The notes under the pieces were generated by a model. The model saw only the letters and a list, made by a program, of their open reading frames with translations. It did no database searches and had not been told where the DNA came from. Shown piece by piece: positions 24,378-35,170 of a stretch of 64,000 nucleotides of DNA; within the stretch, counting starts at the first letter, position 1; each line of letters starts with the position of its first letter. Source of the stretch: Lojkania enalia (taxonomy: Eukaryota; Ascomycota; Dothideomycetes; Pleosporales); contig ML986616.1 in NCBI GenBank assembly GCA_010094045.1, forward strand, positions 248,001 to 312,000, given 5' to 3'. The translations under genes and the position numbers were made by a program.

Positions 24378-25106
24378 ATGAATCCTTCGTCGAGCCTCGC
24401 ACAATCCGATGAAATCTCATACGGCCGTCTTAGCAACGGTTTCGGTCCTCTCAACGACTGTCCCTCAGCGCCATAATCTGACCGCGTCTATGGCGAAGAG
24501 TTTGAGCTTCGCTCCGAAGACAGCGACGGTGACTTTGCGAGCTTTACTGCAGCTAGCGGTGATGAGCCTCCCAACGAATCCGATGCCAGTGGAAGAAGAC
24601 CTCTACGCAAGACCAAGGTGATCGAGGAAGCATCCGCATATGACAACGTGCTAGTAGTGACTACCAACGAACAGCTCTCCGATGGAACGCTGGGACATGG
24701 TCAACTCACACCTGGTAAACAAGCTTCCGCCAAAGCGCTGGCTTATGAAGCCGTGTCTAGAGAACACTCTCCCGTGGAAGATCCGGCAACTAGAACAAGA
24801 TTCACACTTGGAAAACATTACGAGATCGTCACGGAAGTCAGGGGTGTCGATGAAAAGGCACAAAGACCTCCAGAGATTCATCTATCAAAGCTTGCGAACA
24901 ATATAGAAGGTAATGCGGACGGTCAATCGCTGATTCAGGCCAAGGCCACGATATCCGATCACGAAGATCAAAGCGGCCGCGCTACTCATCCTCTGCATAT
25001 CTCCTCATCGCCCAGTCCGACCTCCATTGACTTGAGTTCCGTCACCTGTACCAAGGAGGGGCTCGAGGGTACGCGCGACCCCTTAATAGACATGGTACAT
25101 CTTTGA
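24378..25106 (+). pseudogene. Unrecognised acidic protein, one in-frame stop
   Basis: A frame of 242 codons starts at the ATG 24378 and runs to 25106 with a single TAA at 24474-24476 (codon 33). Codons on both sides are in the same frame and have normal coding composition. The protein is Ser/Asp/Glu-rich (YGEEFELRSEDSDGDF) with no catalytic motif, signal peptide or membrane span, and it is probably largely disordered. I do not recognise the family. The sharp change from AT-rich flank to GC-balanced sequence at the ATG supports a real former gene. The stop is explained by one C-to-T change in a Gln codon. Confidence 0.55.
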
Positions 25107-25162
25107 GTACAGCCATACTCTCTGCAAGGTCTGTCACATTTTGACATCACTCACACATGCAA

Positions 25163-26121
25163 CTAGAAGCTAAACTTCATGCCTCCGTTCGCGCAGATGA
25201 CGCTACCTGTGGTCCATCCAGCCTCGGGCAGGCAGAGCATACCCACGACACCTGCAACCTCCTCGCTGTACACTGGTCGTCCTCCTGCGTTTTGCGACGC
25301 TTCGTAAATCTTGTCATCATCGATGCCCTTCCTTGGCGCCGACAAAGGAGTAGTCTCGATAAAAGGCTTAATCTGCGTAAGGAATTTCTCGTAGTCATGC
25401 CAGTACATATCTGTCGCAACTGGGCCCGGATTGATTGCATTAACCGTGTATCGCTCTGCCAGCTCACGAGACCATGTCCTTGTCATGCTCTCAAGCGCCG
25501 CTTTGGTCCCACCGTAGATAGACTAGCCCCTGATTCCAAGCGAAGAGCTAGCCGACGAGACGTTGACGATGCGCCCAGAGCGATCATTAGGCAAGTAAGG
25601 TATAGCAGCTTGCAACAGCAGCAATGGTCCTCGTACGTTGATATGGTATTGTCTTGCAAAGTCCTCACAATCCACGTTCTCAACAGAGTTGTTACCTGCC
25701 ACGCCTGCGTTGTTGATAATCACGTCGAGCTGGAAATTGCCGCTCTTTGGATATGCGAAATAGTTCTTAGTCACATCAACAAGGTGCTTCGGTCCATTTT
25801 TAGAGCCCATGTTCGATTGCACCGCTAGAGTCTTGATTTTATACTCGGCTGACAATTCAGAGGCGAGGCCTTGGGCGATCTGAGTTGACGAGTCGGAGGT
25901 ATAATTGAGAACGAGATTACAGCCTTTGCTGGCCAGATTGCGTGCAATCTCGATGCCGATACCTAGGACCTGTTGATTAGGATATCATTTGCAAGTGCAG
26001 ACATCTTCATACCCCGCGATGCTCCAGTCACGATACCCACTTTACCGTCGAGTGGTCGCTGATTCGAGCTGCTACCAAGGTTAGTCGAAGCTGTCCGCAT
26101 GTGTGTTGATCTGGTGGCCAT
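25163..26121 (-). pseudogene. Classical SDR oxidoreductase, one in-frame stop
   Basis: Two exons, 26121-26013 and 25962-25163, joined across a 50-bp intron placed inside the TGxxxGxG cofactor motif, give 302 codons. Features seen: the cofactor motif split by the intron (VTGASRG then IGIEIARNL), NNAGVAG, the serine strand RIVNVSSASS, the catalytic YGGTK and PGPVATDMY. This is the 3-oxoacyl-reductase-like family, which reduces or oxidises carbonyl/hydroxyl groups with NADP(H). One TAG at 25523-25525 (codon 183) lies three residues before the catalytic tyrosine, at a position that is usually Gln. A truncated protein would lack the active site. All other positions look conserved, so the loss is recent. 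Confidence 0.85.
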
Positions 26122-27140
26122 GTTGGAAGATAATATAGATAATGTTCCGGCAACTGTTATAGAAGCTCACAAGGAATTGGACGCTGTGGGAGAACAGTTG
26201 TCTTGAATGGTGGAGTTGCGATAAAGCTCTATGGTTGGCGCGCGGAGCAGCTATGGAGGCGAAACGTCAGTGGGCGAAACCTGGCCATGATTTTATCCGC
26301 CAATGGCTCCTCAAGATGTGAGTCTGTGAATATGTTGGAAGTTTCGTACGTCTGGAAAGCGACGATGCCGATGCTAGTTATACAGTCAGACAGTCAGCCT
26401 TACAAGCTCGATCTAATCACTGTTCGCCTGTCAGACAAATTCGGCTTGCTTAGCCCCCGCCCTTCCCGCACCACTCCCGCTTCGCTCCACTAGTCTAGTT
26501 CACGCGCACGTGGCGCGTTCTCGAAAACTTGGACCTCCAACACTGTTACAACACATACATCTATCCACCTCCGCCGCCGAGCATTCCATATCACGTCGCG
26601 GGATGATGCTTGTACAACGTATACCAATTAGTATGTTTACTATGATCCAGGCAGCAAGCCTTTACTTCTCAGACTAAGAATGCGACGCGAAGCGCGGTTG
26701 GATCTCGACTCCGTTCTCATGTCTTCGTGTCTTCGACTGCCACTGTTATTGATTTCTCATTGCGCTAGTTGGTGTAAGGCAGGAAAGCCGAAGTGGGCTT
26801 TCCAAACAGGCATGTCTTTGCTGCTCATATTGATAGTTCGTCTGCGAAAGGGTAATATATAACCACTATCAATAAATTATCCTTGAATTCATTTTTTGAC
26901 GCCATGCCTCTCATGTTGCTTGTAGAAGGAACGAAATCATGCACTGATGCCACGATTGGCCAAACCTTGTTCCTACCTTGAAGTGCTCTCATAACTTCGA
27001 TGCTACTATTGTTGAGCTCAAGAAGCGATAGCCAACGTAATCTACCAGCTGATCCACGGCCCCGTCTAATGCACGTTTTCGACACAACACTTTCACACCT
27101 TCACACCTTCACACCTTCAAACCAATCTATCTCTATTAAT
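26122..27140. other. Intergenic region with a short tandem repeat
   Basis: No gene recognised. At about 27090-27118 an 8-bp unit (TTCACACC) is repeated three times just upstream of the transposon relic. Small open frames on both strands have no domain. Confidence 0.4.
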
Positions 27141-28430
27141 ATGGGGGATATTGAGGCTGCGACTGCAGCAATCGAATCGCTATGCTTAGGAGAAACCTTT
27201 TCGTATACAGACATCGTCAGTCAGTTTAATCTTGATCGATCTACGCTCTCCTGCTGCTACTGACGCGTTCCGCGCTCCGCGAGCAGAAAGTATAATAACT
27301 ACTAAACACTTAATTATATATAAGAAGCTGAGCTTATATAGCATATTAATAAGCTTTATAGAAGAAGCCTACTACTATTAAAAGAGATAATACGAAGCTT
27401 TGCTTTAGAATCCGTTAGAAAGCCTGTTATAGGGCGAAACACCCTTCTAGATCTATAACTAGATTGTACAGAAGAGCAAAGAGAACGTGCTAAAGAGCTA
27501 CATACAGGTGATATATCCAGGTCTAAATAGGGGTTCGAGGTAGGACGGAGAGACTATCTTCCTAGCGCAGAGACTTGATAATGAATCACGTGATGCCAAC
27601 TACGTACGCGACGTAACGCATGTGGTAGGCAACTTAGCCTATAATATATACTATACTTAAATAGTTTAGTACTTAGCGCTTTATGTCACGATAACACCAC
27701 GAAACCTCTATGCCTATACCTCCCCTACTATAATACCCCGAACCAGCTGCCAGCAACATCTACTAGCTGCTAGCTAGAGTATATTTAACTCGATATAACT
27801 ATTATAGAAGAAGGTTTCGCCGACCCAGCTAGTCCGTATAGCAGCATAGACCTAGCTCCTATAAAAACCTATATAATATAGATATTTCTATTTTTTATAT
27901 AACGTTTTAACAATTATATATAGTATATAGTAGTAGAGTTAACTACCTGAAGTATAATTAACCAACTGTATATAAGTATTCTATAAGATTAGTATAATAA
28001 GCATCTATTACTTTAAGCGCCTTAGCAATATAATAGTAGTACTATCTTTTAGTCTCTTACTAAGGTATAAGAAGCTTAAGAGTAGTAAGTATAGAAAGAA
28101 GCTAAGTAAGAGCAGCTACAGCTTTAAAATAGTAAATAGGTCTTACTATAAGAGTAATAGAAGAAGAAAGCTCAACTACTTAAAAAAAGGCGTTATATAA
28201 GGGCTATAGTAAAGGAAGCTTAATAGCGGGAGTAGTAGAAAAAGGTAGCTAGGTATAAAGAGTAAAGGATTACTCGCGCAGCTTAGAAATGGTTCTAATC
28301 TAATATAAAGCTAGCTGAAAAGGGTAAAAGTAAGAGTCTTAAGCTTATAGCCCAAGTTTTTAAGCCTATTTATATTAATATAATATTAGTTAACGATATA
28401 GTAGCTATAAGCAGCTAATTAAGGCGCGGC
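27141..28430 (+). mobile_element. RIP-degraded pogo/Fot1-like DNA transposon relic
   Basis: The first 40 codons from 27141 are readable and match the psq-type helix-turn-helix of fungal pogo/Fot1 transposases (AATAAIESL, then ETFSYTDIVSQFNLDRSTL). After a TGA the sequence turns extremely AT-rich, with TATA/TAG/TTA dominating, for about 1.1 kb. Scattered stretches such as ERAKELHTGDISRS and a Lys/Glu/Arg-rich tail fit the rest of a transposase destroyed by C-to-T mutation. I could not define terminal inverted repeats, so the ends given are approximate. This is the clearest RIP signature in the window. Confidence 0.55.
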
Positions 28431-28544
28431 CGAAGAACCAACTTCCTAAAGCTATATAGGTAGCTAAAGCAATCTTAATTTATCTATATAAGGCTATATA
28501 GCCTTAAAAATTAATAGCGTTAATAATATAAATTCGTATATTAG

Positions 28545-28790
28545 ATAGGGTGGTATACTAGCTAATAGATTATATAAGCTTAGGTCATATACCTGATCAG
28601 CTATACAGCCCTTAACTAAGCAGTCTTATGTACTATATATTCCCCCGCCGTACCTTAACCGAGAGGTCGAGGGGAATAATACAGTATACTATTAATACAT
28701 CTATCTATACTACTCTATATAGTCTCTACCCTCTCCTACTTACAGATTACGTTACGGGCTTAACATTAATTTATAAGACGAATCCGTCGT
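28545..28790. repeat. Possible solo LTR-like sequence
   Basis: Moderately AT-rich sequence with a C-rich block (TTCCCCCGCCGTACC) followed by GAGAGGTCGAGGGGAATAAT and TATACTATTA, a style seen in copia-type LTRs of ascomycetes. No second copy, primer-binding site or target-site duplication could be identified in the window. Confidence 0.2.
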
Positions 28791-31173
28791 AAACTTATTT
28801 ATTCTCTATCTGTCTAATATATATAATGTAGTTCCTGCTTGAGTTCTGAAAGCATCTTTTAATTTACTCTAGCCCATTTGTTTCTCCTATTACCGTCATT
28901 TTCTTATCCTATAGACGTGTAGTTCTTGAAGCTGTAGAGCAACAAGAGTAAGAGTAAGCTAGGCCCTCTAGCACACTAAGTAATTTCGCGGAGAATTGCT
29001 TTTTCTAGTTTAAATGCTCGTCTCAAAGCTAATAACCTAATTCAAAGAGCGAAAGAGTTTGTAGAGAATAACTACTATGTAGTACGAGTATGTAGTGAAA
29101 CTATTGCACAATCCCACTCAGCATTCAGATGGAAATGAATGATAAGATATGAATTAGTAAAGATACATTAGGATTTTGTATACAAGTTCCGTAGAAAATA
29201 TGTCATGATAAATAACAGCAGCAGCATATGGCACTACAAGCAAGACCAATCATGATAAAGTGACGTTACAATGAGGACGCTAACAGGTGAACTAAGCAAC
29301 TTTTAACGCTCGTGCCCATGTCTCTTCCAAGTATTAAAAAGGCAATTAACTCGTTAGCGCCTGTCAACGTGAATCATACTGCAGTACAGCATCGCATAGC
29401 CACCAATGGGTTGCGCCAAATTTCGGGGCTAGGAGCCTAAATTTCCGGGCCAGAAACCCAAATTTCTAGCGTGTCATGGCATGACCGCGCAACGAACACC
29501 TTGATTGGGTGATTATGTTTATGATTTTTTATAGAGGCTACTTCCACATCTAATGATAAGAATTAGCCTGTCGAGATACAGAATTACGGTAACAGCATGT
29601 AACGCCGTAAGGACTACAGCCTCTCGCCTGCTTAATGGTTTTGGTTTAAACGTACTTTGCCTCCGCGCGGATCTGATGGCTAGTTATCGATTCCGGTTTG
29701 TGTTGTGGCACATCACAGTCCCTGTGAGTTTTGAAAGGCGGAGCTTCGTAACAATTTCGAGGGTATTCCTGTCAGCAGTGTTGACATACGATCCTCAAAG
29801 CTGAATCATTAGCGATACAGTCTATTATCCTCGTCCAAAAACGTCAAGAGGGCAATAGAAACACCCACGTCTTTCGAGCGTCTAAGTCGACTCGAGATCG
29901 CTCAGCAATGCAGCTTCCCCCAGGATCTCTCCGAACGCCCGACGGCTTCTCCCTGTAGCTGGAGGGACTGCAACTAACCGAATGAACGAAGATGCTTCAG
30001 TTCTAGCATAAGCCCCTACAGTCTCAAATCATCTGACAAAGCTGTTCTCACGCGGCGCATTTGCATGATCACCATTCTTGCTTTTCGCACCGGGATATCT
30101 TTCATGGCTATCGTCTTCAATTCCTAGGGTAACCAATTTAGTAGTTTGATCGTAGGGACTATCCTGGCTGTGATAGGGTTATTTTTTATTGCATGGTGTT
30201 GGGCGAAGATCGGGGATATAAGGGGACATAGAAAAGTGTTCGGAGATAGAATTATGGGTTTGTTTTTGAGCGATATTAAATAAATTCAATGTTTGCTGAT
30301 TTTTTGCAGCGGAGAAGGCATTTTGATATCTTTCTAATTTTATGTGAGGTAATTCATGTTGGGATAATGATAGACGCCTTCCTTGGGTTCCTGAAGGGTG
30401 GATTGGAGGACTTAGATCTTCATATGGTTGTTTACTATTTGTGGTAGCTTGGATTGTAACGTGGGAACTAGAGCCAGAGAGCAATGTCTAATTGTGGTCT
30501 TCGTTCATATTTGAGGCCCCTTTGCTAGATACTGGGCACGGAAATATATCTGCTTATACAAAGGAGAAAGTTACATTTGCAGCTCCCGTGTCTGCCTCAG
30601 AAGGCTATGCGGTGCCTTCTTCTATTGCTGCCCCCTCCCCTCTCCCCACCCAGTCCCCTCTTAGCCGTGCTATTTGCCTTCTTCGGTTCCTCATCCTCAT
30701 CATCCTCATCATCCTCATCATCGTCCTCGTCCTCTTCGTCGACAACGTCGTCATAATCGTGCTTCCGCCTTAGGCTATTCTAGCCGCTTCCATCTCGGCG
30801 TTGGTGATCCCTTCCGCCGTCGCCTCCTCCCACTCCCTCTTACACTCCTTTATATTTTTTACCTCTTCCTCCGTGAGCCTTTTAGGCAATTTAGCCCAGT
30901 CGGCGGTGATCTATCAACACGCGAATTCGCTTCTAAATCACTTCACGTCCCAATTTCGATTAGAAAGAGATATACATGCCCTGGCGTCGAGTGCTTTGGG
31001 TTTCTGACAGAAGATTTTGTAGGATGGATGCGCGGTGAACGTGACATGATGAGGTCCTTGATTGCACGTCTGCGTGTATATTAGCATCTATTAGCAGCAC
31101 AGGAAAAAAAAAACACCATCTTTCTCTTAATGCCTAGTTTATAGTCTGTACGCGGTGAAAGCTAGTGCCAGTT
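28791..31173. other. Gene-poor stretch
   Basis: No supported gene. A minus-strand frame at 30179-30484 (101 codons) and plus-strand frames at 29553-29804 and 30492-31084 are open but low-complexity or without recognisable domains. They may be chance. Confidence 0.4.
30690..30750 (+). repeat. CAT/CCT-type microsatellite
   Basis: A run of imperfect TCATCC/TCATCA units followed by TCGTCC units, about 60 bp. It explains the Ile/Leu-rich or His/Pro-rich artificial peptides read through it. Confidence 0.7.
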
Positions 31174-31867
31174 CTACCCCCTTCTCCGCCTCTGTAGCAC
31201 GAAGCACGTATACATGTCTCTCTTTATAGTATCCGTTTGCATACGGCATAAACCTACCAGGTAATGAAAGTCCGCTACCACCCCATCAACCACCCGCATG
31301 TCCTCGCTCACGGCTGCCTCGACTGTAGCCTTCATGTTCGTCATGCCTGCACGGCCAAGGGTAAGAACATCTGCTCCATTCTCCACCAACTTCTTCCCTA
31401 CATCGCACATATTGCAGTCTCAAATCTCCGCGCAGAAGCCTTCGAGACCATAATGTCGCACACCCTCTTGCAGCATGGAATTCGAGCGGTGTGAAGTCCC
31501 AATAATACTAAAATGGCTCCCAAGCGTGCGGCAGCGAGAAGGGAAGCTTCTATGATACCCATTGCCGGCTTGGTGAGCTCCTCTCTGGGCATCCGAATCA
31601 ATGCGTGGTCACTGTAGCAAGCGACCAAGAAAACCTCGCACTGATCACTATAGGGATAATTGCACAGGCGGCTGCCACGGCTGACATGATATTGCCGAAG
31701 TCCCCTTCAATAGCTGATGGAGTAAGTTTGGGATTAGTGAGTCCATATACACTAACACCTGAGGGCACCGTTGGTTGAGTCATCTCCAGGTATGCAAAGT
31801 AGAATCCGGATAGTCCTTGAGAAGGCTGAGCTAGAGACTGAATGGTACGATACTGACGGAGATCCAC
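31174..31867 (-). pseudogene. Asp/Glu racemase family protein (Dcg1/hydantoin-racemase-like), multiply broken
   Basis: Three consecutive minus-strand frames together cover a Dcg1/hydantoin racemase. The first ends near ACAIIP, the second begins EVFLVACYSDHALI with the first catalytic Cys, and the third carries LVENGADVLTLGRAGMTNMK. In the last block the second catalytic Cys, usually LGCAGM, is Arg. Two frame changes map to short G/C runs (31653-31655 and 31519-31521), each explained by one lost base. A TGA and an apparent loss of about 15 residues occur after GLEGFCAEI. Family members racemise hydantoins or related ureido compounds. The neighbour at 31950-32593 is an N-carbamoylase relic, so the two probably formed a hydantoin/ureide-use pair. 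Confidence 0.7.
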
Positions 31868-31949
31868 TCATTGGTTCTTCAACGTGTCCGTTCGATGGTC
31901 CATTGACACTATTAGACTTCGGTAAAACGAAACGCGGTTCCTCGATCAG

Positions 31950-32593
31950 TCCCTACCTGTGAGGTCAACTTAGGATTATGCCCGATTTGTCGATATCTAG
32001 CAAAGTCGAATGCCCTCTTCTTCCCGGCAATGCACCAATCTGGGTCACAGTCGGCGTCTATGACTTCGTTTTGATCTGTCTAGCTCTCCGTGATAATCTT
32101 GCCGTCCAGTCCAATGATGGTCGGTTCATCGATTAGATTATACTTTTTGTCATCCTAACCACACCTCGCTACACTTACGGAGAAGCAGAAATTAATATAC
32201 GAATGTGCCTACATTATGAGATTATGATGGAACAAGGCTATTGTTTCCGCCTCTCAGGTGTTGCTTGATTGAAGTACCCTAGAGATGAGGAGCGTAGTCA
32301 GTCGTGTTGTACCTGCACAAGACGACCTCGACCCCTTGAAGGGTAAGAAATCTCCACGCCTCCCCCCACCGCTGGTCATTGCATATCATCATGCCAGAGA
32401 CTGGGGCGTCGTGACCGGCCGACGCGTCTACAATACCTGGGCCCCGAAACGCTTCGAACCCAAGGTTATCCAGCTTAAGATACCGCTTCTTAAGCTGGTT
32501 CGTCGTCTCCAGATCTGGAAATGACTCGAAATCGCTGGCGGTGTGTCCTGTCAAGCTCCTAGAAGCTATCGAAGTGGGGCTAGCTATAACCAA
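31950..32593 (-). pseudogene. N-carbamoyl-D-amino-acid amidohydrolase-like (nitrilase superfamily) relic
   Basis: A 104-codon open segment (32593-32279) holds the centre of a nitrilase-superfamily N-carbamoylase: QLKKRYLKLDNLGFEAFRGP, the nucleophile Cys in GMMICNDQRW, and VEVVLCRYNTT. The C-terminal part reappears at about 32130-31965 (PTIIGLDGKIITES, a stop, then DADCDPDWCIAGKKRAFDFA). The N-terminal third with the catalytic Glu, and a section after APHL, are missing or scrambled. Such enzymes release free amino acids from N-carbamoyl derivatives. It is head-to-tail with the racemase relic on the same strand. Confidence 0.7.
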
Positions 32594-33087
32594 TGTAATG
32601 TACCAGCGATATCAACCAGACTGTTTACTTGTACGCCATCCTTCATTTTGACATTCTCAAACCAATATTATTCAAAACTTTAGTTACTGAAGCGGAAATG
32701 CGATTTAGGCTACGATGGCTATCTCCGTAGATGTTACAGATTATCTAGAATGTATTTACAATTAACCCGTTGGCTATCAAAATAAGTACCTCTCGCTTTA
32801 GATAAACATTCTCAATAAAGTTACGACTAGTATATGTATTTAATCTAAATTTCTGTGTAGATGTATCCACCCTCCTTTCTCATCTACCTTTCTGTTTATC
32901 ATAATATCCTGCACATGGCCATTCAACACCCTTCTAATTGACGCTAAGCTGTATTACCTACTCGGATATAGAGCTGCTCCAGCAGTATTAGATAGCCCGA
33001 ACCGCTTCTTCGAACATTCCAATCTCTGCGAATATTATGGGATTCATGCTATGCATCAACACATCGTGACTATTGCTGGAAAATCGA
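32594..33087. other. AT-rich intergenic region
   Basis: No gene seen. TA-rich sequence between the N-carbamoylase relic and the 3-prime end of the SnoaL-like gene. Confidence 0.45.
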
Positions 33088-33546
33088 TCAGTCTTTTTCA
33101 TTTGTCCCCATCCTAGCAATTGCTACTTGGAGTTTGGGATAGAAATCCCTCACCATCCCTACATCAACATACTCGCTCCACTCACTAATCTTTTCTCCCG
33201 ACTCATCAAACCCCATCTTCCAGACATATTCATTCCTGTATTCTCCAACTGGTGTGTTCCCTCTTGCGCTAATGTACATCACAATCTTCTTCTTTACTAT
33301 CCCCGACGGTGATGTAGATACGCCCTCAACTACGTCATTTATAGTTACTCGGAAAGACGTGAAAATTGAATTCATCTTTGTTAAGTTGGCGAGATAACCG
33401 TCGTTAGTTTGGGGCTTGAAGCCTAATGAGGGTGGAAGGAAGACGCGGAGGCAATCTGGTGTGCGGAGAGCGACAATGGCTTTAGGGTCTTGGGCGTTGA
33501 AGGCGGCGACAAGAGCATCGGCGGTTTCGCGTTCCTTTGATGGCAT
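33088..33546 (-). CDS. SnoaL/NTF2-like small protein
   Basis: An uninterrupted 152-codon frame. The arrangement fits the cone-shaped NTF2/SnoaL fold: N-terminal helix ETADALVAAFNAQDP, then LRTPDCLRVFLPPSL, LTKMNSIFTSFRVTINDVVEG, KKKIVMYISARGNTPVGEYRNEYVW and EWSEYVDVGMVRDFYPKL. Proteins of this kind are polyketide cyclases, dehydratases or ligand-binding proteins, and the catalytic His/Asp pair cannot be assigned with confidence. The start at 33546 is the only Met at the family-typical position. There is no signal peptide. It stands between a decayed ureide pair and an aldo-keto reductase, and no operon-like link can be claimed. Confidence 0.72.
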   Translation of the reverse strand: MPSKERETADALVAAFNAQDPKAIVALRTPDCLRVFLPPSLGFKPQTNDGYLANLTKMNSIFTSFRVTINDVVEGVSTSPSGIVKKKIVMYISARGNTPVGEYRNEYVWKMGFDESGEKISEWSEYVDVGMVRDFYPKLQVAIARMGTNEKD

Positions 33547-34061
33547 GATTCAAAATTGAATAAGACAGGTTAAAATTTGAAATGGAATTCTTCTGAATTA
33601 GGCCGCTGGCGGAACTGGCACTAACAGTTGGGCGGCTGCATTAACACGTATCTACAGGGAAGCTCGGCAGTAGAATTGAATTATTGCGTTGAATTCTATG
33701 CGGATTGGCGGCACTGTAGTTTTATATAGCTCTACTGCGTGCAGCTATGACTGGGATCGGGAAGCTTGCAGCCCTAGGTCAGCCACAAGGATTCTCGGCT
33801 AGAGGCTGTTCCGAACAATGGATCGCGGGGACGGTGCATTAAGCATAGGTGGGAATACGATTAAGCTTTACGGCCTTTTGACGCTTCAAGATGTGAAATT
33901 GTCACCTTGTTATTATCAGAATCGATTATTGATTCCAATCACTTGGAATTGGAAGATTATTAGCTAAGGTCTGAGCACGTTCTAAGGACGGCCAAGAGGA
34001 AATATGGTGAGGTATCTCAGTTACTGCCAGTTACATACTTTGATTCAAGAGGAGGTGATAC
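33547..34061. other. Intergenic region
   Basis: Promoter side of the SnoaL-like gene and 3-prime flank of the aldo-keto reductase. No gene seen. Confidence 0.45.
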
Positions 34062-35170
34062 TTAGCGGAAGTAAGCTTGAGTTGTCGGCCTTGTGACCAT
34101 CCAGGCCTCATCCAACGCCTTTAAAACTTCCTCTGGTAAAGGGCCCTTCTCTAGGTCCCTGAGATTGCTTTCAAGCTGCTCAAAGCTTGAGACACCGATA
34201 ATAATCCCGTCATTGCCGCCCTTTAACCTTGTTTTCAATTCCGAATGGTGTACACACCAGCGGAGAGCGATCTCCAGCAAGGTCAAATTGTGCTTCTCTG
34301 CAACTAGTTCAACAATTCGTAAGGCGTCGAACGTGGCATCCTTGAAGTAGCGATCACGATACATGTTGCCCATGCTTTCGGATGCATTGGAGTACCGGCC
34401 TTCGCTAGGGATGTTCTTCGTTTTGTACTTGCCAGAGAAGATGCCGCCGGCGAGAGGGTTATAGATGACGATGTCAATCTTGTATTGGCGACAACATGGA
34501 ATGAGCTCCGGCTCTATTGCTCGCGCTGTTATACTTATCAACTCCGATGCCCCGAGCAAACGGATCATACATATAAGGCGAGACTTACTAATAGCGTTGT
34601 ACATCGCCTGATATATAGTTGGCTTCACCCAACCCCTCTCTTTGCAGACATTATAGATCTCGGCAACTTCCCACGCAGCATAATTACTCAAGCCTAATTG
34701 AACGAACTTACCCTCCTTATGCAACTCATTGACCGCCTGCAGCGTCTCTTCAAATGGGACTGAATGGTCCGGCGCGTGCAGATAGAAGATATCTACGCAA
34801 TCTGTTCCTAGTTCTTTTAAACTAGTTGCGACATGCTCCTTAAGCTTATCCGGTTTGTGCACTCCAGGCTTGTAGGGGTAGACTTTCGTTGCGATGGTTA
34901 GACCCCGCTCTTTCCATCTTGCGTCGCGGGTGAATGCCTCTTGCTTGCCGCCGACGTACATTCGGGCCGTGTCGATCTCATTGTATCCTTGCGCCTGGAA
35001 ATAGTCAAGGCATTTATTATATTCGTGAAGGCTAGTTATTCGTGCGCCGGCAGATTCATCGGGACCTGCTCCAGTTAGTGAAGGCGTATGGGTGGGAGAA
35101 AGCGTGTCATGCCGAAGGTCATCAAACCGAGGATGACGCGGTCCTTGGGGTTCTGCGCGATGAGGGGCAT
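34062..35170 (-). CDS. Aldo-keto reductase (AKR7/aflatoxin-aldehyde-reductase-like)
   Basis: Three exons, 35170-35113, 35065-34589 and 34525-34062, give 332 residues in phase. The catalytic tetrad is visible: Asp and Tyr in NEIDTARMYVGG, Lys in IATKVYP, His in IFYLHAPD. The family block LGLSNYAAWEV and the NADPH-binding C-terminal block GVSSFEQLESNLRDL are present. These cytosolic enzymes reduce dialdehydes and ketones, including toxin aldehydes. Intron 2 is 63 bp and open in frame, so a naive reading includes it as 21 extra residues; the GTAAGT donor and the family alignment argue for removal. Intron 1 appears to use a GC donor (TTCG|GCATGA), which is rare. If it is not spliced, the start is lost. 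Confidence 0.83.

Noticed and set aside
34526..34588. 21 extra in-frame residues in the aldo-keto reductase
   Set aside because: The segment begins GTAAGT and ends ACAG, is a multiple of three by chance, and interrupts a conserved block, so it is an intron.
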